Shown here piece by piece: positions 22,286-31,861 of a stretch of DNA of 43,027 bases. A program made the translations under genes and the position numbers. Source of the DNA: CAKVLS01 sp045638465 (GTDB lineage Bacteria; Bacillota; Clostridia; Christensenellales; UBA1242); the NCBI GenBank assembly GCA_045638465.1, contig JAZUBK010000040.1, forward strand, positions 1 through 43,027. The letters run 5' to 3'. Within the stretch, counting starts at the first letter, position 1; every line of letters begins with the position of its first letter. Below the pieces are notes generated by a model, which saw only the letters and a program-made list of their open reading frames with translations, did not search any database and was not told the DNA's origin.

Positions 22286-24958
22286 ATGAGTTTATTTACA
22301 TATTTATTTGGCGCAACAAACAAATCAAATATTAAACAATTAGAAAAAATAGCACAAAAGGTAGAAGACCTTGATGAAGTTTATTCTAAAAAGACAGATA
22401 TGGAACTTATCAAAACTACCAAATGGCTAAAAGATAGACTTGCAAATGGCGAAACATTAGATGATATTTTGCCAGATGCTTATGCAGTAGTAAGAGAAGC
22501 AAGTTGGAGAGTGCTAAAGATGAAACACTTTCACGTGCAAATACTTGGCGGTATAGCTCTTCACCAAGGAAGAATTGCCGAGATGCGTACTGGTGAAGGT
22601 AAGACTTTGGTAGCAACCCTTCCTACATATCTTAACGCGCTATCAGGCAAAGGCGTACATATAGTAACCGTCAACGAATATTTGGCTAAACGTGACGCCG
22701 AGTGGATGGGTAAAGTTCATAAGTTTTTGGGTCTTACTGTTGGTGTATCAGCAAGAGATATGAGCGACGAAGAAAAAAGAGCCGCATATGCTTGTGATAT
22801 TACATACTCTACAAATAGCGAACTTGGTTTTGACTACCTAAGAGATAATAGAGTTCAAGATATCTCACAAAAAGTTCAAAGAGGTCATAACTTTGCTATC
22901 GTCGATGAGGTCGACAGTATCTTGATAGACGAGGCAAGAACTCCACTTATCATCAGTGGTAGGGGTTCTAAATCTAATGATATGTACTACACTGCTCATA
23001 GATTTGTAAAAGGTCTTAACAGTGACGACTATGACCTAGACGAAAAGCAAAAACAAATTATCCTAACCGAAAGTGGTATTGCTAAAGCTGAGAGATTCTT
23101 TAGAGTAGAAACTTTGTCTGATATTTCTAACCTTGAGCTAAACCACCATATCAATAGTGCTCTTCGTGCAAATCACCTTATGAAAAGGGATAACAACTAT
23201 ATTGTTAAAGAAGGCGAAATCGTAATCGTTGATGAATTTACCGGAAGATTGATGCCAGGTAGAAGATATAGCGAAGGTTTGCACCAAGCAATCGAAGCCA
23301 AAGAAGGTTTGAAGATAAAAGACGAAAACAAAACTTTGGCAACTATTACATTCCAAAACTATTTCAGAATGTACAAAAAACTTAGCGGTATGACAGGTAC
23401 TGCAAAGACCGAAGAAAAAGAATTTAACGGAATATATAGACTAGACGTTGTTACTATTCCAACAAACACTCCAGTTATCAGATTTGATAGACCAGATATT
23501 ATTTACACTACCGAAAAAGGTAAGTTTGATGCTGTTGTAAAAAGAATCAAAGAAGAAGCTGAAAGCGGTAGACCAATCCTTGTTGGTACAGTATCGGTTG
23601 AAAAGAGTGAAATGCTAAGCGACCTTTTGAAAAAGGAAAAAGTAAAGCACGTAGTTTTGAACGCTAAAAACCCAGAAAACGAAGCAGAAATCGTTGCCCA
23701 AGCAGGTAGGGTTGGCTCTGTTACTATTTCAACAAATATGGCTGGTCGTGGTACCGATATTTTGCTAGGCGGCAACCCAGAGTTTATGGCAAAAAAAGCC
23801 CTTAGAGACAAAGGCCACACTGATGCTGAAATAGCTATTATTACAGGCTATAGCACTTCACTTAGTGAAGATATGAAAAAACTAAAAGCCGAATACGAAT
23901 CTTTGTATAGTGAGTTCAAAAAAGAAACCGACGAAGAAAAGAAAAAAGTACATGGACTTGGCGGCCTACTTATCATCGGTACCGAAAGACACGAAAGCAG
24001 ACGTATAGATAACCAGTTGCGTGGTCGTGCAGGACGTCAAGGTGACCCTGGCGAAAGCGTGTTCTTTGTATCAATGGAAGACGACCTTGTACGTATCTTC
24101 GGTGGAGAAAAAATGCAAAGAATCGCAAGTTTCTTCCGTATCGGCGAAGATATACCTTTCCAATTCAAGACTTTGTCAAAAGTAATCGAACAATCACAAC
24201 AAAGACTAGAAGACCACAACTATATGAGACGTTCTAGAGTACTAGAATATGACGACGTAATGAACCAACAAAGAGAAGTTATCTACAAAGAAAGAGATAA
24301 AGTACTAGAAGGTCACGACGTTCACGCAGAGATCTTAGAGATGTTCCCTGCAGTAGTAAAAAATATTGTATACGGCAATCTAGACGAAGACAAACCTTAC
24401 TTTGAGTGGGATTTGACAGATATTAATACCGCCCTAGAAGATAGACTATTTGAAAAGGGCTCTAATGTTGTAGACGAAAAACTTGTTGAAGACTGCGAAG
24501 TAGAAGACGTTTATGCAAAAGTTTTAAAACTAGTTTTAGACAAATACGAGAATTTAGTTTCTAAAGCCAAAGAATACGGCTATGACTTTGCTGGATTTGA
24601 AAGATACTTCTTGCTTAGAGTTGTTGACGTTCTATGGACAGAGCACATCGATACAATGGATATGTTAAGAAGAGAAATCACAACTGTATCATACGGTAAT
24701 CAAAACCCAATCATCGCCTACAAAAAAGAAGGCTATGATATGTTTGAACGCATGAACGAAAAGATTACAACTGATGTTTGTACTTTCCTTATCAATGTTA
24801 AAGTAGAAGCTCCACCAGAGATCAAAGCAAAGGAAAAAGAACAAACAAACACAAACGAAGTTTTTGTTCAAGCAAAATCAGCAAAAGTAGTTGGACGTAA
24901 CGATCCTTGCCCATGTGGTAGCGGCAAAAAATACAAAAACTGCTGTGGCAATAAATAA
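22286..24958 (+). CDS. secA: Preprotein translocase ATPase SecA
   Basis: The 890-residue motor drives secretory proteins through SecYEG. Visible are Walker A MRTGEGKTLVA (about 100), YSTNSELGFDYLRDN, the DEAD-type VDEVDSILIDEARTPLI, TNMAGRGTDILLGG, RQGDPGESVFF and the C-terminal zinc motif CPCGSGKKYKNCC that binds SecB or ribosomes. Length and motif order are normal and all catalytic residues are present. It leads a group with a Nudix gene, a phosphoesterase and prfB; in Bacillus secA and prfB are direct neighbours, so the two small genes look inserted here. Confidence 0.97.
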   Translation: MSLFTYLFGATNKSNIKQLEKIAQKVEDLDEVYSKKTDMELIKTTKWLKDRLANGETLDDILPDAYAVVREASWRVLKMKHFHVQILGGIALHQGRIAEMRTGEGKTLVATLPTYLNALSGKGVHIVTVNEYLAKRDAEWMGKVHKFLGLTVGVSARDMSDEEKRAAYACDITYSTNSELGFDYLRDNRVQDISQKVQRGHNFAIVDEVDSILIDEARTPLIISGRGSKSNDMYYTAHRFVKGLNSDDYDLDEKQKQIILTESGIAKAERFFRVETLSDISNLELNHHINSALRANHLMKRDNNYIVKEGEIVIVDEFTGRLMPGRRYSEGLHQAIEAKEGLKIKDENKTLATITFQNYFRMYKKLSGMTGTAKTEEKEFNGIYRLDVVTIPTNTPVIRFDRPDIIYTTEKGKFDAVVKRIKEEAESGRPILVGTVSVEKSEMLSDLLKKEKVKHVVLNAKNPENEAEIVAQAGRVGSVTISTNMAGRGTDILLGGNPEFMAKKALRDKGHTDAEIAIITGYSTSLSEDMKKLKAEYESLYSEFKKETDEEKKKVHGLGGLLIIGTERHESRRIDNQLRGRAGRQGDPGESVFFVSMEDDLVRIFGGEKMQRIASFFRIGEDIPFQFKTLSKVIEQSQQRLEDHNYMRRSRVLEYDDVMNQQREVIYKERDKVLEGHDVHAEILEMFPAVVKNIVYGNLDEDKPYFEWDLTDINTALEDRLFEKGSNVVDEKLVEDCEVEDVYAKVLKLVLDKYENLVSKAKEYGYDFAGFERYFLLRVVDVLWTEHIDTMDMLRREITTVSYGNQNPIIAYKKEGYDMFERMNEKITTDVCTFLINVKVEAPPEIKAKEKEQTNTNEVFVQAKSAKVVGRNDPCPCGSGKKYKNCCGNK

Positions 24959-24976
24959 TAAACTCAGGAGAAAAGT

Positions 24977-25432
24977 ATGGAAAAGGAAAAGTTTTTATCC
25001 TCAATATACTTGATAATAAAAAATAGCGAAGGCAAAATTCTTCTTCAAAGAAGACAAGGCACAAAATTATGGCCAGGTTTTCTTGCACTTCCTGCAGGTC
25101 ACGTTGACGAAGGCGAAGATGTGTATGAGGCAGCCATAAGAGAAGCAAGAGAAGAATTAAACATCACCATTACAAAAGACGATATAATCGACACCTTTGC
25201 TGTTAACCGCAAAAACAAATCACTTCCGCCATATTTTGATGTATATTTCGAGCTAAAATCATACAAAGGCGAAATATCAATTAACGAACCCGAAAAGTGC
25301 TCAGAACTTGTTTGGGCGGATATAAATGATATGCCAGAGGATATGATTGATTTTGAGGCCACCGCCATCAAAAACAATATTAAAGGAATAAAATTTAGCA
25401 CTGTTTTTGCAGATAACGAAAAAAGACTATAA
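24977..25432 (+). CDS. Nudix hydrolase
   Basis: The 151-residue protein carries the Nudix box at about residues 37-60: GHVDEGEDVYEAAIREAREEL, within the G-x5-E-x7-REUxEE-x-G/L pattern. The family hydrolyses nucleoside diphosphates linked to another group; the start (IYLIIKNSEGKILLQRRQG) suggests a MutT-like enzyme. AGGAG lies before the start, and it follows secA by 18 bp, so it is probably co-transcribed. Confidence 0.88.
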   Translation: MEKEKFLSSIYLIIKNSEGKILLQRRQGTKLWPGFLALPAGHVDEGEDVYEAAIREAREELNITITKDDIIDTFAVNRKNKSLPPYFDVYFELKSYKGEISINEPEKCSELVWADINDMPEDMIDFEATAIKNNIKGIKFSTVFADNEKRL

Positions 25433-25446
25433 GTCTAAAAAATACT

Positions 25447-25486
25447 AAAAGACTTATTTAAGTTTTTCTTAAATAAGCCTTTTTTA
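25447..25486 (+). terminator. Terminator between Nudix and phosphoesterase genes
   Basis: A 10-bp stem CTTATTTAAG/CTTAAATAAG with a T5 loop is followed by TTTTTTT. It lies just upstream of the phosphoesterase ribosome binding site, so it may be leaky. Confidence 0.8.
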
Positions 25487-25498
25487 TAGGAGACATCT

Positions 25499-26209
25499 AT
25501 GAAAATAGCTATATTTTCAGATATACACGGTAATGTACCAGCCTTGCAAACTATTCTGCAAGACATAGAAAAGGAAGAGTGTGACAAAACAATCTTTTTG
25601 GGCGATGCTATCGCAATAGGCCCTTGCCCTAAAGAGTGCCTTGAAATAATAAAGGATAAAGGAATAATCTTTGTTCCTGGTAATCACGAATTGTATTATT
25701 CTGTAGGTACGCATATAGACGAAGGTATGGAACCTGAAGAATGGCTCCACCAAAAATGGATTACAAAGGTTCTTGGCGATAGTTTCAAGGAATATATAAG
25801 TTCTTTACCTATCCAGCACATAGAAAATATAAATGGTAAAACTTTTGCTTTTCAGCACTTTTTACTTGCAAAAAAGCGAAGTTTATTTCCGTTTGAAGAG
25901 ATGCAGCCAGTCAAAATAAATGGCCCTGAAAATTACATTGACCTGCAAGATGCAGATTATACTTTTATTGGTCATGAACATAAACCTTTTGTCGTAGAAA
26001 AAGGCGGTAAGCACATCATAGATGTAGGTAGTAGCGGTTGCGCAAAAAACAACAAAACGTACTATACAATTTTAAATATAACTAATGATATAACCATAAC
26101 AAAAAAAGAATTAACCTTTGATAGAGATAGGTTAATAGAAGATATATTAAATACTGATTACCCAGATAGAGAGTTTTTAGCAAAGATTTTCTTTGGAGTA
26201 GAAGTATAA
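25499..26209 (+). CDS. Calcineurin-like metallophosphoesterase
   Basis: A 236-residue protein with the metal-site motifs in order: FSDIHGN (DxH), LGDAIAIGP (GD), GNHE and GHEHKP (GHxH). It is of the YfcE/diadenosine-phosphatase-like type; the substrate is not clear. AGGAG precedes the ATG at 25499. No new promoter is evident between the upstream terminator and this gene, so it depends on read-through or an unrecognised site. Confidence 0.82.
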   Translation: MKIAIFSDIHGNVPALQTILQDIEKEECDKTIFLGDAIAIGPCPKECLEIIKDKGIIFVPGNHELYYSVGTHIDEGMEPEEWLHQKWITKVLGDSFKEYISSLPIQHIENINGKTFAFQHFLLAKKRSLFPFEEMQPVKINGPENYIDLQDADYTFIGHEHKPFVVEKGGKHIIDVGSSGCAKNNKTYYTILNITNDITITKKELTFDRDRLIEDILNTDYPDREFLAKIFFGVEV

Positions 26210-26229
26210 AAAATAAAGGAAATAGAGAA

Positions 26230-27328
26230 ATGATTATTGAAGACGAAAAAGCCCGTAGAAATAACTTGGGCGAAAAATTAACCCACATAAAGGAGTGTCT
26301 TTGACGAGCCTGGCACTCAAAAAGCTCTTGACGAGATAAAAAAGCAAACTGAAAACCCAGACTTTTGGCTTGACGCTCAAAACGCAGCAAAAGTACAAAA
26401 AGAGCAAAAAAGACTAGAAGGAAAATTAACTTCTATATCAAACTTGCAAAATGCACTTAATGATATCGACTTTTTATTTGAAATGTACGAGCTTGAGCCA
26501 ACACAAGAGGTAGAAGAGCAACTACTATCTAGTTTGGATAGTACAGAAACTTCTGCAGAAGAGGTGTTTATAAAGTCTTTGCTTTCTGGTAAATATGATG
26601 ATAATAACGCCATACTTACCCTTCATGCAGGTGCAGGTGGTACTGAGGCGCAAGACTGGGCAGAGATGCTATTTAGAATGTACACAAGATTTTGCGAAAG
26701 GGAAGATTTTGATATCAAAGTTCTTGACTATCAAGAAGGTGATGGTGCGGGTATTAAATCTGTATCTTTCCTTGTCTCTGGCGAAAAAGCCTATGGCTAT
26801 TTGAAAGCCGAAAAAGGCGTACACAGATTAGTTAGAATCTCTCCGTTTGATGCTAACGCAAGACGACATACTAGTTTTTGTTCGCTAGATGTTATGCCTG
26901 AGATAACCCAAGAGGTCGAAATCGAAATAAAACCTGACGAACTAAAGGTAGATACCTTCCGTAGTAGTGGTGCAGGTGGCCAACACGTAAACAAAACCGA
27001 GTCTGCTATCAGAATTACCCACATTCCTACAGGTATTGTTGTCGCTTGTCAAAATGAAAGATCACAAATTCAAAATAGAGAAATGGCTATGAATATGCTA
27101 AAAAGCAAACTTATTGCTCTAAAAGAAGAAGAAATGCAAAACAACATCAGCGAAATCAAAGGCGAGATAAAGAAGATAGAGTGGGGCAGCCAAATCAGAT
27201 CTTACGTTTTCTGTCCATATACTTTGGTAAAAGACCATCGTACAAACTTTGAAAACTCAAATGTTGATGCAGTTATGGACGGATCAATTAAACCATTTAT
27301 TTTAGATTATCTAAAGAAATCTTTGTAA
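26230..27328 (+). CDS. prfB: Peptide chain release factor 2, with programmed +1 frameshift
   Basis: RF2 ends translation at UGA and UAA. The zero frame starts at ATG 26230 and meets TGA at 26302-26304 after 24 codons. Just before it stand AGGAG (26291-26295), a 3-nt gap and CTT-TGA-C, the classical RF2 autoregulatory shift site. Reading resumes in the +1 frame at 26303 (DEPGTQKALDEI) and runs to 27328, giving about 365 residues, the normal length. The anticodon-like SPF motif (RISPFDANARR) and the GGQ motif (SGAGGQHVNKT) are intact. Low RF2 lets the ribosome shift, so RF2 limits its own synthesis. Confidence 0.96.
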
Positions 27329-27346
27329 AACCTATTGTTTACAAAG
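27321..27346 (+). repeat. Hairpin overlapping the prfB stop codon
   Basis: CTTTGTAAA (27321-27329) and TTTACAAAG (27338-27346) form a 9-bp stem without a following T-run. It may protect the mRNA end or slow read-through. Confidence 0.5.
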
Positions 27347-27397
27347 GCAATCTTTATAGCCGAAAAAAAATAAAACACTAATTATTACACAAAAACA

Positions 27398-27443
27398 GGT
27401 TTAGCGGATCGCTTTGAAAAATGGCAACAGCTAAACCTTTTTT
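27398..27443 (+). terminator. Terminator of prfB
   Basis: GGTTTAGC and GCTAAACC form the stem around a 24-nt loop, followed by TTTTTTA. Confidence 0.7.
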
Positions 27444-27464
27444 ATTATATTTTCTTATAATTAT

Positions 27465-27492
27465 TTGAAATAAAAAATAGTTGTGGTATAAT
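27465..27492 (+). promoter_or_regulatory. Promoter of the small membrane protein gene
   Basis: TTGAAA (27465-27470), a 16-bp spacer and TATAAT (27487-27492) with TGG before it; CGGAG follows as binding site. Confidence 0.7.
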
Positions 27493-27514
27493 TTGTGTGT
27501 AACGGAGAAATATT

Positions 27515-28006
27515 ATGGACGAAAAAAACAAACAAAACCCAGAGCAACCTAGCGGAAAGAAACGCTTTAATTGGACATTAACTTTTCAAATAAGTGCGAT
27601 AGTTATTTTTGCAGCGCTATTTGCTTACCTTATATACCAAGTAGTTGTTTTTGATGAGGCTGCTATATGGATACCTATTATGTGTTTAACAGTCGCTGTT
27701 CTGGTTGGCTTTTCATTTTTCAAAGAAACATTTATCTTTAGCAAAAAAGCCTTTCGTAATAGAATGATTTTTTATGGAATAGCAGTATTTGTACTTGCCT
27801 TACCAAACCTATTCGGAAACATAGCGCTTTGCTATTCTGGAAGATATGTCAATGACAAAATGTTTATGGATCTTATTGCAAGTCAAGGCACACCAACATC
27901 AGCCCTTACCGTAACTATTCTTGCAGAGCTTATGTTATTTGCTTTCTTATCAGCAATTATTTTATTTATACTTGAGATGAATATTAGAAGATCTGCGAGG
28001 GCGTAA
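27515..28006 (+). CDS. Hypothetical membrane protein (163 aa)
   Basis: Not recognised. A charged N-terminal segment of about 20 residues precedes four hydrophobic helices (about 25-47, 50-68, 83-103 and 128-155), ending in a short basic tail. No catalytic or transport signature is seen. It shares a transcript with the isomerase-like gene 6 bp downstream. Confidence 0.7.
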   Translation: MDEKNKQNPEQPSGKKRFNWTLTFQISAIVIFAALFAYLIYQVVVFDEAAIWIPIMCLTVAVLVGFSFFKETFIFSKKAFRNRMIFYGIAVFVLALPNLFGNIALCYSGRYVNDKMFMDLIASQGTPTSALTVTILAELMLFAFLSAIILFILEMNIRRSARA

Positions 28007-28012
28007 GCGATC

Positions 28013-28795
28013 ATGGATAAAGGAATCAATTTATACCTAAGCAAAAAGTTTGACCAAGAAACTTTACTTGATATGTTTTCTAAAGCAGGTTTTGACTCTG
28101 TGATATTACCCTTTGATTTTGTCGAAAAGTACAAAGAAAAAACAGCGGAAAAACTTGCATCAAAAAATTTAAAAATGCAAATGGTTCATTGTAGATATGA
28201 TGCGATGAAACTTGATAGATTTTGGGAAGATGATAAAAGAGGAGAGGAACTTTTTGACGACTATATTTATCAATTAGAAATTGTAAAAAATGTAGCTCCA
28301 GTAGACTTCATTATTCACCTTGTAAACTCTCCTGGAGAGCACTATTCAGAAATAGGAAAAACTCGTCTGAAACTACTTGTGAAAAAAGCCAAAGATTGCA
28401 ACATCAGACTTTGCATTGAGAACACTTTTTCAACCTATCAACAAACAAAAATTTTTGAAGATATAAATGATGAAAACTTGAAGATGTGTTACGACTCTGG
28501 ACACGAAAATTGGCTAACCCCAAAAGACGATTTGTTATCACTTTTGGGAGACAAAGTTGTACAACTTCACCTTCACAATAACGATGGAATTTATGATCAT
28601 CACCAACCAATTTTTGAGGGGATAATTGACTTTGATAAAAAGGCAAAACAACTAGCAAATCTAGGTAGAGATTTTGGCTTATGTGCAGAGCTAAAATTTA
28701 TTGACGATAGGTTATCTATTGACTTTTTGAAAAGGGTAAAATCTGACCTTAAAAAATTAGAAAAAATGATAGAAAAATACAAACAAAAAAGATAG
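28013..28795 (+). CDS. Sugar-phosphate isomerase/epimerase-like TIM-barrel protein
   Basis: A 260-residue protein of the xylose-isomerase-like TIM-barrel (AP endonuclease 2) family. Metal-site features typical of the family are visible: VHCRY, FIIHLVNSPGEHY, LCIENTFS with the Glu ligand, CYDSGHENWL, QLHLHNNDG and LCAELKF. This fold serves sugar isomerases, epimerases and endonuclease IV; the sequence does not choose the substrate. It lacks the usual DNA-binding loops, so a sugar substrate is likelier. It lies 6 bp after the small membrane protein. Confidence 0.75.
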   Translation: MDKGINLYLSKKFDQETLLDMFSKAGFDSVILPFDFVEKYKEKTAEKLASKNLKMQMVHCRYDAMKLDRFWEDDKRGEELFDDYIYQLEIVKNVAPVDFIIHLVNSPGEHYSEIGKTRLKLLVKKAKDCNIRLCIENTFSTYQQTKIFEDINDENLKMCYDSGHENWLTPKDDLLSLLGDKVVQLHLHNNDGIYDHHQPIFEGIIDFDKKAKQLANLGRDFGLCAELKFIDDRLSIDFLKRVKSDLKKLEKMIEKYKQKR

Positions 28796-28816
28796 GAAAT
28801 TTCCTATCTTTTTTTT
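28785..28816. terminator. Bidirectional terminator between convergent genes
   Basis: An 18-bp palindrome GATAGGAAATTTCCTATC flanked by A-runs and T-runs serves both the isomerase-like gene and the ATP-grasp gene. Confidence 0.8.
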
Positions 28817-28832
28817 GATATGTTTTTAATTT

Positions 28833-29690
28833 TTATTTTTTGATAAGGTCTCCGTATTTGTTTTTTAGATGTATCATCATATCATCTCTTATCATAATAT
28901 TTTGTTTAGAAAAAGCAGTAAATCCTGCGTTGCTATTTATCTCACAAAAAACTAGTTTGTCTTTTCCAAACAAAAAGTCAAGACCGCAAATTTCAAGTTC
29001 ACAATGATGAGCGATAGCAAGAGATAAATTTGCAAGTTCTTCCGAACACTCAATCGGCTCAAAGGTTCCTCCAAGAGAGATATTTGCCCTAAAATCCCCA
29101 TTTTTAGCCATTCTAACGACTGCGCCGACTATATGGTCGCCTATAACATACACCCTTATATCTTTTCCAAAAGAAGTGTCAATGTATTTTTGTACGATAA
29201 ATTCTACATCTTTGTTGTGACGCTTGATTGCTGAAAATTGATATTTGTTTTTTACCAAATAACATCTTTTTCCAAGAGAGCCAAAGTTGTTTTTCATAAC
29301 AAAAGGCAACCCCAAAGTTTGCACCATTTCCTCATAAGTCATTTCACTTTCTAAAAAAGTAAGTGGCTGCGATACTCCTTTAAACTTTTGCATATGAGTA
29401 TAAGTTTCCCACTTGCTACGAGCTCTTTTACTAGCGGATAATTTGTTAATTATTTTTATATTTTTGCTCTCAAGAAAATCAAGAACTTCGTAGTTGTAAC
29501 ACCTTGAAAAAACGATGTCTGGAAGAGTCTTTACAAGCTCTCCGTTTTTGTATAATTTACCGTCTATAACGCAACACTCATCTGCATAAACTTTTTCAAA
29601 CTTTAGCCCTTGGGTATGAGCTGCACAACTCATTCTTATAGAGGTTACATTATAGTCTTGTTTTCCTTTGTTGTATAAAATCCAAAGCAT
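28833..29690 (-). CDS. RimK-like ATP-grasp protein
   Basis: The 285-residue protein has the ATP-grasp layout of RimK-type ligases: a Rossmann-like N-terminal third (IVFSRCYNYEVLDFL), then LPFVMKNNFGSLGKRCYLV, EFIVQKYIDTSFGKDIRVYVIGD, AVVRMAKNGDFRANISLGG and the metal-binding VFCEINSNAGF. Such enzymes join a carboxyl to an amine using ATP, for example adding glutamate to a protein or peptide. The partner here is unknown. AAGGA precedes the start, and a good promoter lies about 130 bp upstream. Confidence 0.82.
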   Translation of the reverse strand: MLWILYNKGKQDYNVTSIRMSCAAHTQGLKFEKVYADECCVIDGKLYKNGELVKTLPDIVFSRCYNYEVLDFLESKNIKIINKLSASKRARSKWETYTHMQKFKGVSQPLTFLESEMTYEEMVQTLGLPFVMKNNFGSLGKRCYLVKNKYQFSAIKRHNKDVEFIVQKYIDTSFGKDIRVYVIGDHIVGAVVRMAKNGDFRANISLGGTFEPIECSEELANLSLAIAHHCELEICGLDFLFGKDKLVFCEINSNAGFTAFSKQNIMIRDDMMIHLKNKYGDLIKK

Positions 29691-29817
29691 ATATTTTTCC
29701 TTCTAAAAATTCATTTTTTATGATAGTACAAAATTTCATTTGTATAATGTTTTTTTTGTTTGTTTTTATTGTGCGATATTGTTTTGTTTTTACAAATAAT
29801 AATTTTGACTAACGTTT

Positions 29818-29846
29818 TTTATAACCATAAAAATAGTATTTGTCAA
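29818..29846 (-). promoter_or_regulatory. Promoter of the ATP-grasp gene
   Basis: On the minus strand TTGACA (29841-29846), a 17-bp spacer and TATAAA (29818-29823). The leader is about 120 nt, AT-rich and without clear structure. Confidence 0.7.
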
Positions 29847-29889
29847 GCAAACTTTTATAAATAAGTGGAATTATATATATTACATTTAT

Positions 29890-29916
29890 TTGACAATTTT
29901 TGTTGTATTTTATAAA
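29890..29916 (+). promoter_or_regulatory. Possible promoter of the glycogen operon
   Basis: TTGACA (29890-29895) and TATAAA (29911-29916) are separated by only 15 bp, which is short. AAGGAG at 29935-29940 is the ribosome binding site of glgB. The -35 elements of this and of the divergent promoter read TTGACAA in opposite directions. Confidence 0.45.
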
Positions 29917-29950
29917 CTTTAATTAGAAATCTAAAAGGAGCTCATGTTTA

Positions 29951-31852
29951 ATGGCAGATGCAAAGTTAGAAAAACAACTTTATCTATTTAACCAAGGCAC
30001 ATACTATCATTGTTATGAGCTGCTTGGCGCACACGTTTGCGAGTGTGATGGTAAAAAGGGAGCAATGTTTAGAGTGTGGGCTCCTAGAGCAAAAAGCGTT
30101 TCCCTAGTTGGTGAGTTTAATGGTTGGGATAATACACGACACCGAATGACTCAAATTGGTAATAGTGGTGTATGGGAAGTCTTTGCCGAGTGGGCAAAAA
30201 CTTATGACAAATATAAATACGAAATCACTACAGCAAAGGGTAAAAAAATAATGAAAGCCGACCCATATGCTTTTTATAATGAAACCAACAGACATGATGC
30301 TTCTATGGTTTATGATTTGAGCGGATATGAGTGGCACGACAATGAATATCTATATTTAAAAAACCGTAAGAATTTATACGAAAGCCCTATTAATATTTTT
30401 GAAGTAAATTTAGGGTCTTGGAAGAGAAAAGAAAACGGTGAATATTATACATACAGTATGCTTGCCGAAGAACTTATACCTTACGTTGTAAAAATGGGTT
30501 ATACCCATATAGAGATAATGCCTATTAACGAATATCCTTTTGATGGTTCTTGGGGATATCAAACAACAGGTTACTTTTCTATTACATCAAGATTCGGAAA
30601 TCCTCATGACTTTTTCTACTTTGTAGATAAGTGCCATCAAAATGGTATTGGTGTAATTTTAGATTGGGTACCAGCCCACTTCCCAAAAGACGCTCATGGA
30701 CTTGCTAAATTTGACGGTGAGCCTTTATATGAAAACGCAGGTTGGGATAGACGAGAACACAAAGGCTGGGGAACTTTGAGATTTGACTATGGAAGAACTC
30801 AGGTTCAATCATTTCTTATATCTTCAGCATTGTTTATGCTAAAGACTTATCACTTAGATGGTCTTAGAGTAGATGCCGTAGCATCTATGTTGTATCTTGA
30901 CTACGACAAAAAAGATGGAGAGTGGTTGCCAAATAGTTATGGTGGCAAAGAAAACTTAGAGGCTATATCTTTTCTTCGCAAACTAAACGCAGTTGTGTTT
31001 AGAGAAATAAATAACGTAATGATGATAGCCGAAGAATCAACCGCTTGGCCTATGGTTACCAAACCAACAAACATTGGTGGACTTGGTTTTAACTTTAAAT
31101 GGAATATGGGTTGGATGAACGACACATTAAGTTATTTTGCGATAGACCCATTTTTTAGAAAAGACAATCACAACAAACTTACATTCTCTATGCACTATGC
31201 CTTTTCAGAAAACTTTATACTTCCTATATCTCATGATGAGGTTGTACATGGTAAGGCATCGCTTGTAAATAAAATGCACGGGTTATATGGCGAAAAATTC
31301 GCTCAAGATAGAGCCTTCTTTGCTTATATGATAGGTCACCCTGGCAAAAAACTTCAATTTATGGGTAACGAAATTGCACAGTTTAGAGAGTGGGATTATG
31401 CTGGAGCGATTGAGTATAATTTGGTCGATCAGTATGATAGTCATAGACAATTCCAAAATTTCGTAAAAGAATTAAATTATTTTTATCTTGGAAATCGAGA
31501 GTTGTATGAAGAAGACTTTAATAACAAAGGCTTTGAATGGATAATTGTTGATGACAACACGCAAAATATACTAGCATTTAATAGAAAAGATAGCGCAGGA
31601 AACGAAATGCTTTGTGTATATAATTTTTCACCTATCACAAGAGAAAATTACCGCATAGGCGTTGACCTACCTGGCGAGTATGAAGAAGTTTTTTCTACCG
31701 ATAGGCAAATTTATGGTGGAAATGGAATCCACAATGGTGCTGTTAAGAGTGAAAAAATAAAATCTCACGGAAAAGAAAATAGCATCTCAATTAAGATACC
31801 TGCATATAGTGCTTTATTTATAAAAAACAAAAACAAAAAATATTCATTTTAG
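29951..31852 (+). CDS. glgB: 1,4-alpha-glucan branching enzyme
   Basis: The 633-residue enzyme makes alpha-1,6 branches in glycogen. An N-terminal CBM48 (MFRVWAPRAKSVSLVGEFNGWD) is followed by a GH13 barrel with the nucleophile in DGLRVDAV (Asp308), the acid/base in IAEES (Glu361) and the third Asp in SHDEVVHGK (Asp429), then a C-terminal beta domain. Of two nearby ATGs, the one at 29951 is in the long frame and sits 10 nt after AAGGAG; that at 29944 is out of frame. It is the first gene of the glycogen operon. Confidence 0.96.
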   Translation: MADAKLEKQLYLFNQGTYYHCYELLGAHVCECDGKKGAMFRVWAPRAKSVSLVGEFNGWDNTRHRMTQIGNSGVWEVFAEWAKTYDKYKYEITTAKGKKIMKADPYAFYNETNRHDASMVYDLSGYEWHDNEYLYLKNRKNLYESPINIFEVNLGSWKRKENGEYYTYSMLAEELIPYVVKMGYTHIEIMPINEYPFDGSWGYQTTGYFSITSRFGNPHDFFYFVDKCHQNGIGVILDWVPAHFPKDAHGLAKFDGEPLYENAGWDRREHKGWGTLRFDYGRTQVQSFLISSALFMLKTYHLDGLRVDAVASMLYLDYDKKDGEWLPNSYGGKENLEAISFLRKLNAVVFREINNVMMIAEESTAWPMVTKPTNIGGLGFNFKWNMGWMNDTLSYFAIDPFFRKDNHNKLTFSMHYAFSENFILPISHDEVVHGKASLVNKMHGLYGEKFAQDRAFFAYMIGHPGKKLQFMGNEIAQFREWDYAGAIEYNLVDQYDSHRQFQNFVKELNYFYLGNRELYEEDFNNKGFEWIIVDDNTQNILAFNRKDSAGNEMLCVYNFSPITRENYRIGVDLPGEYEEVFSTDRQIYGGNGIHNGAVKSEKIKSHGKENSISIKIPAYSALFIKNKNKKYSF

Positions 31853-31861
31853 GAGGGTGTT

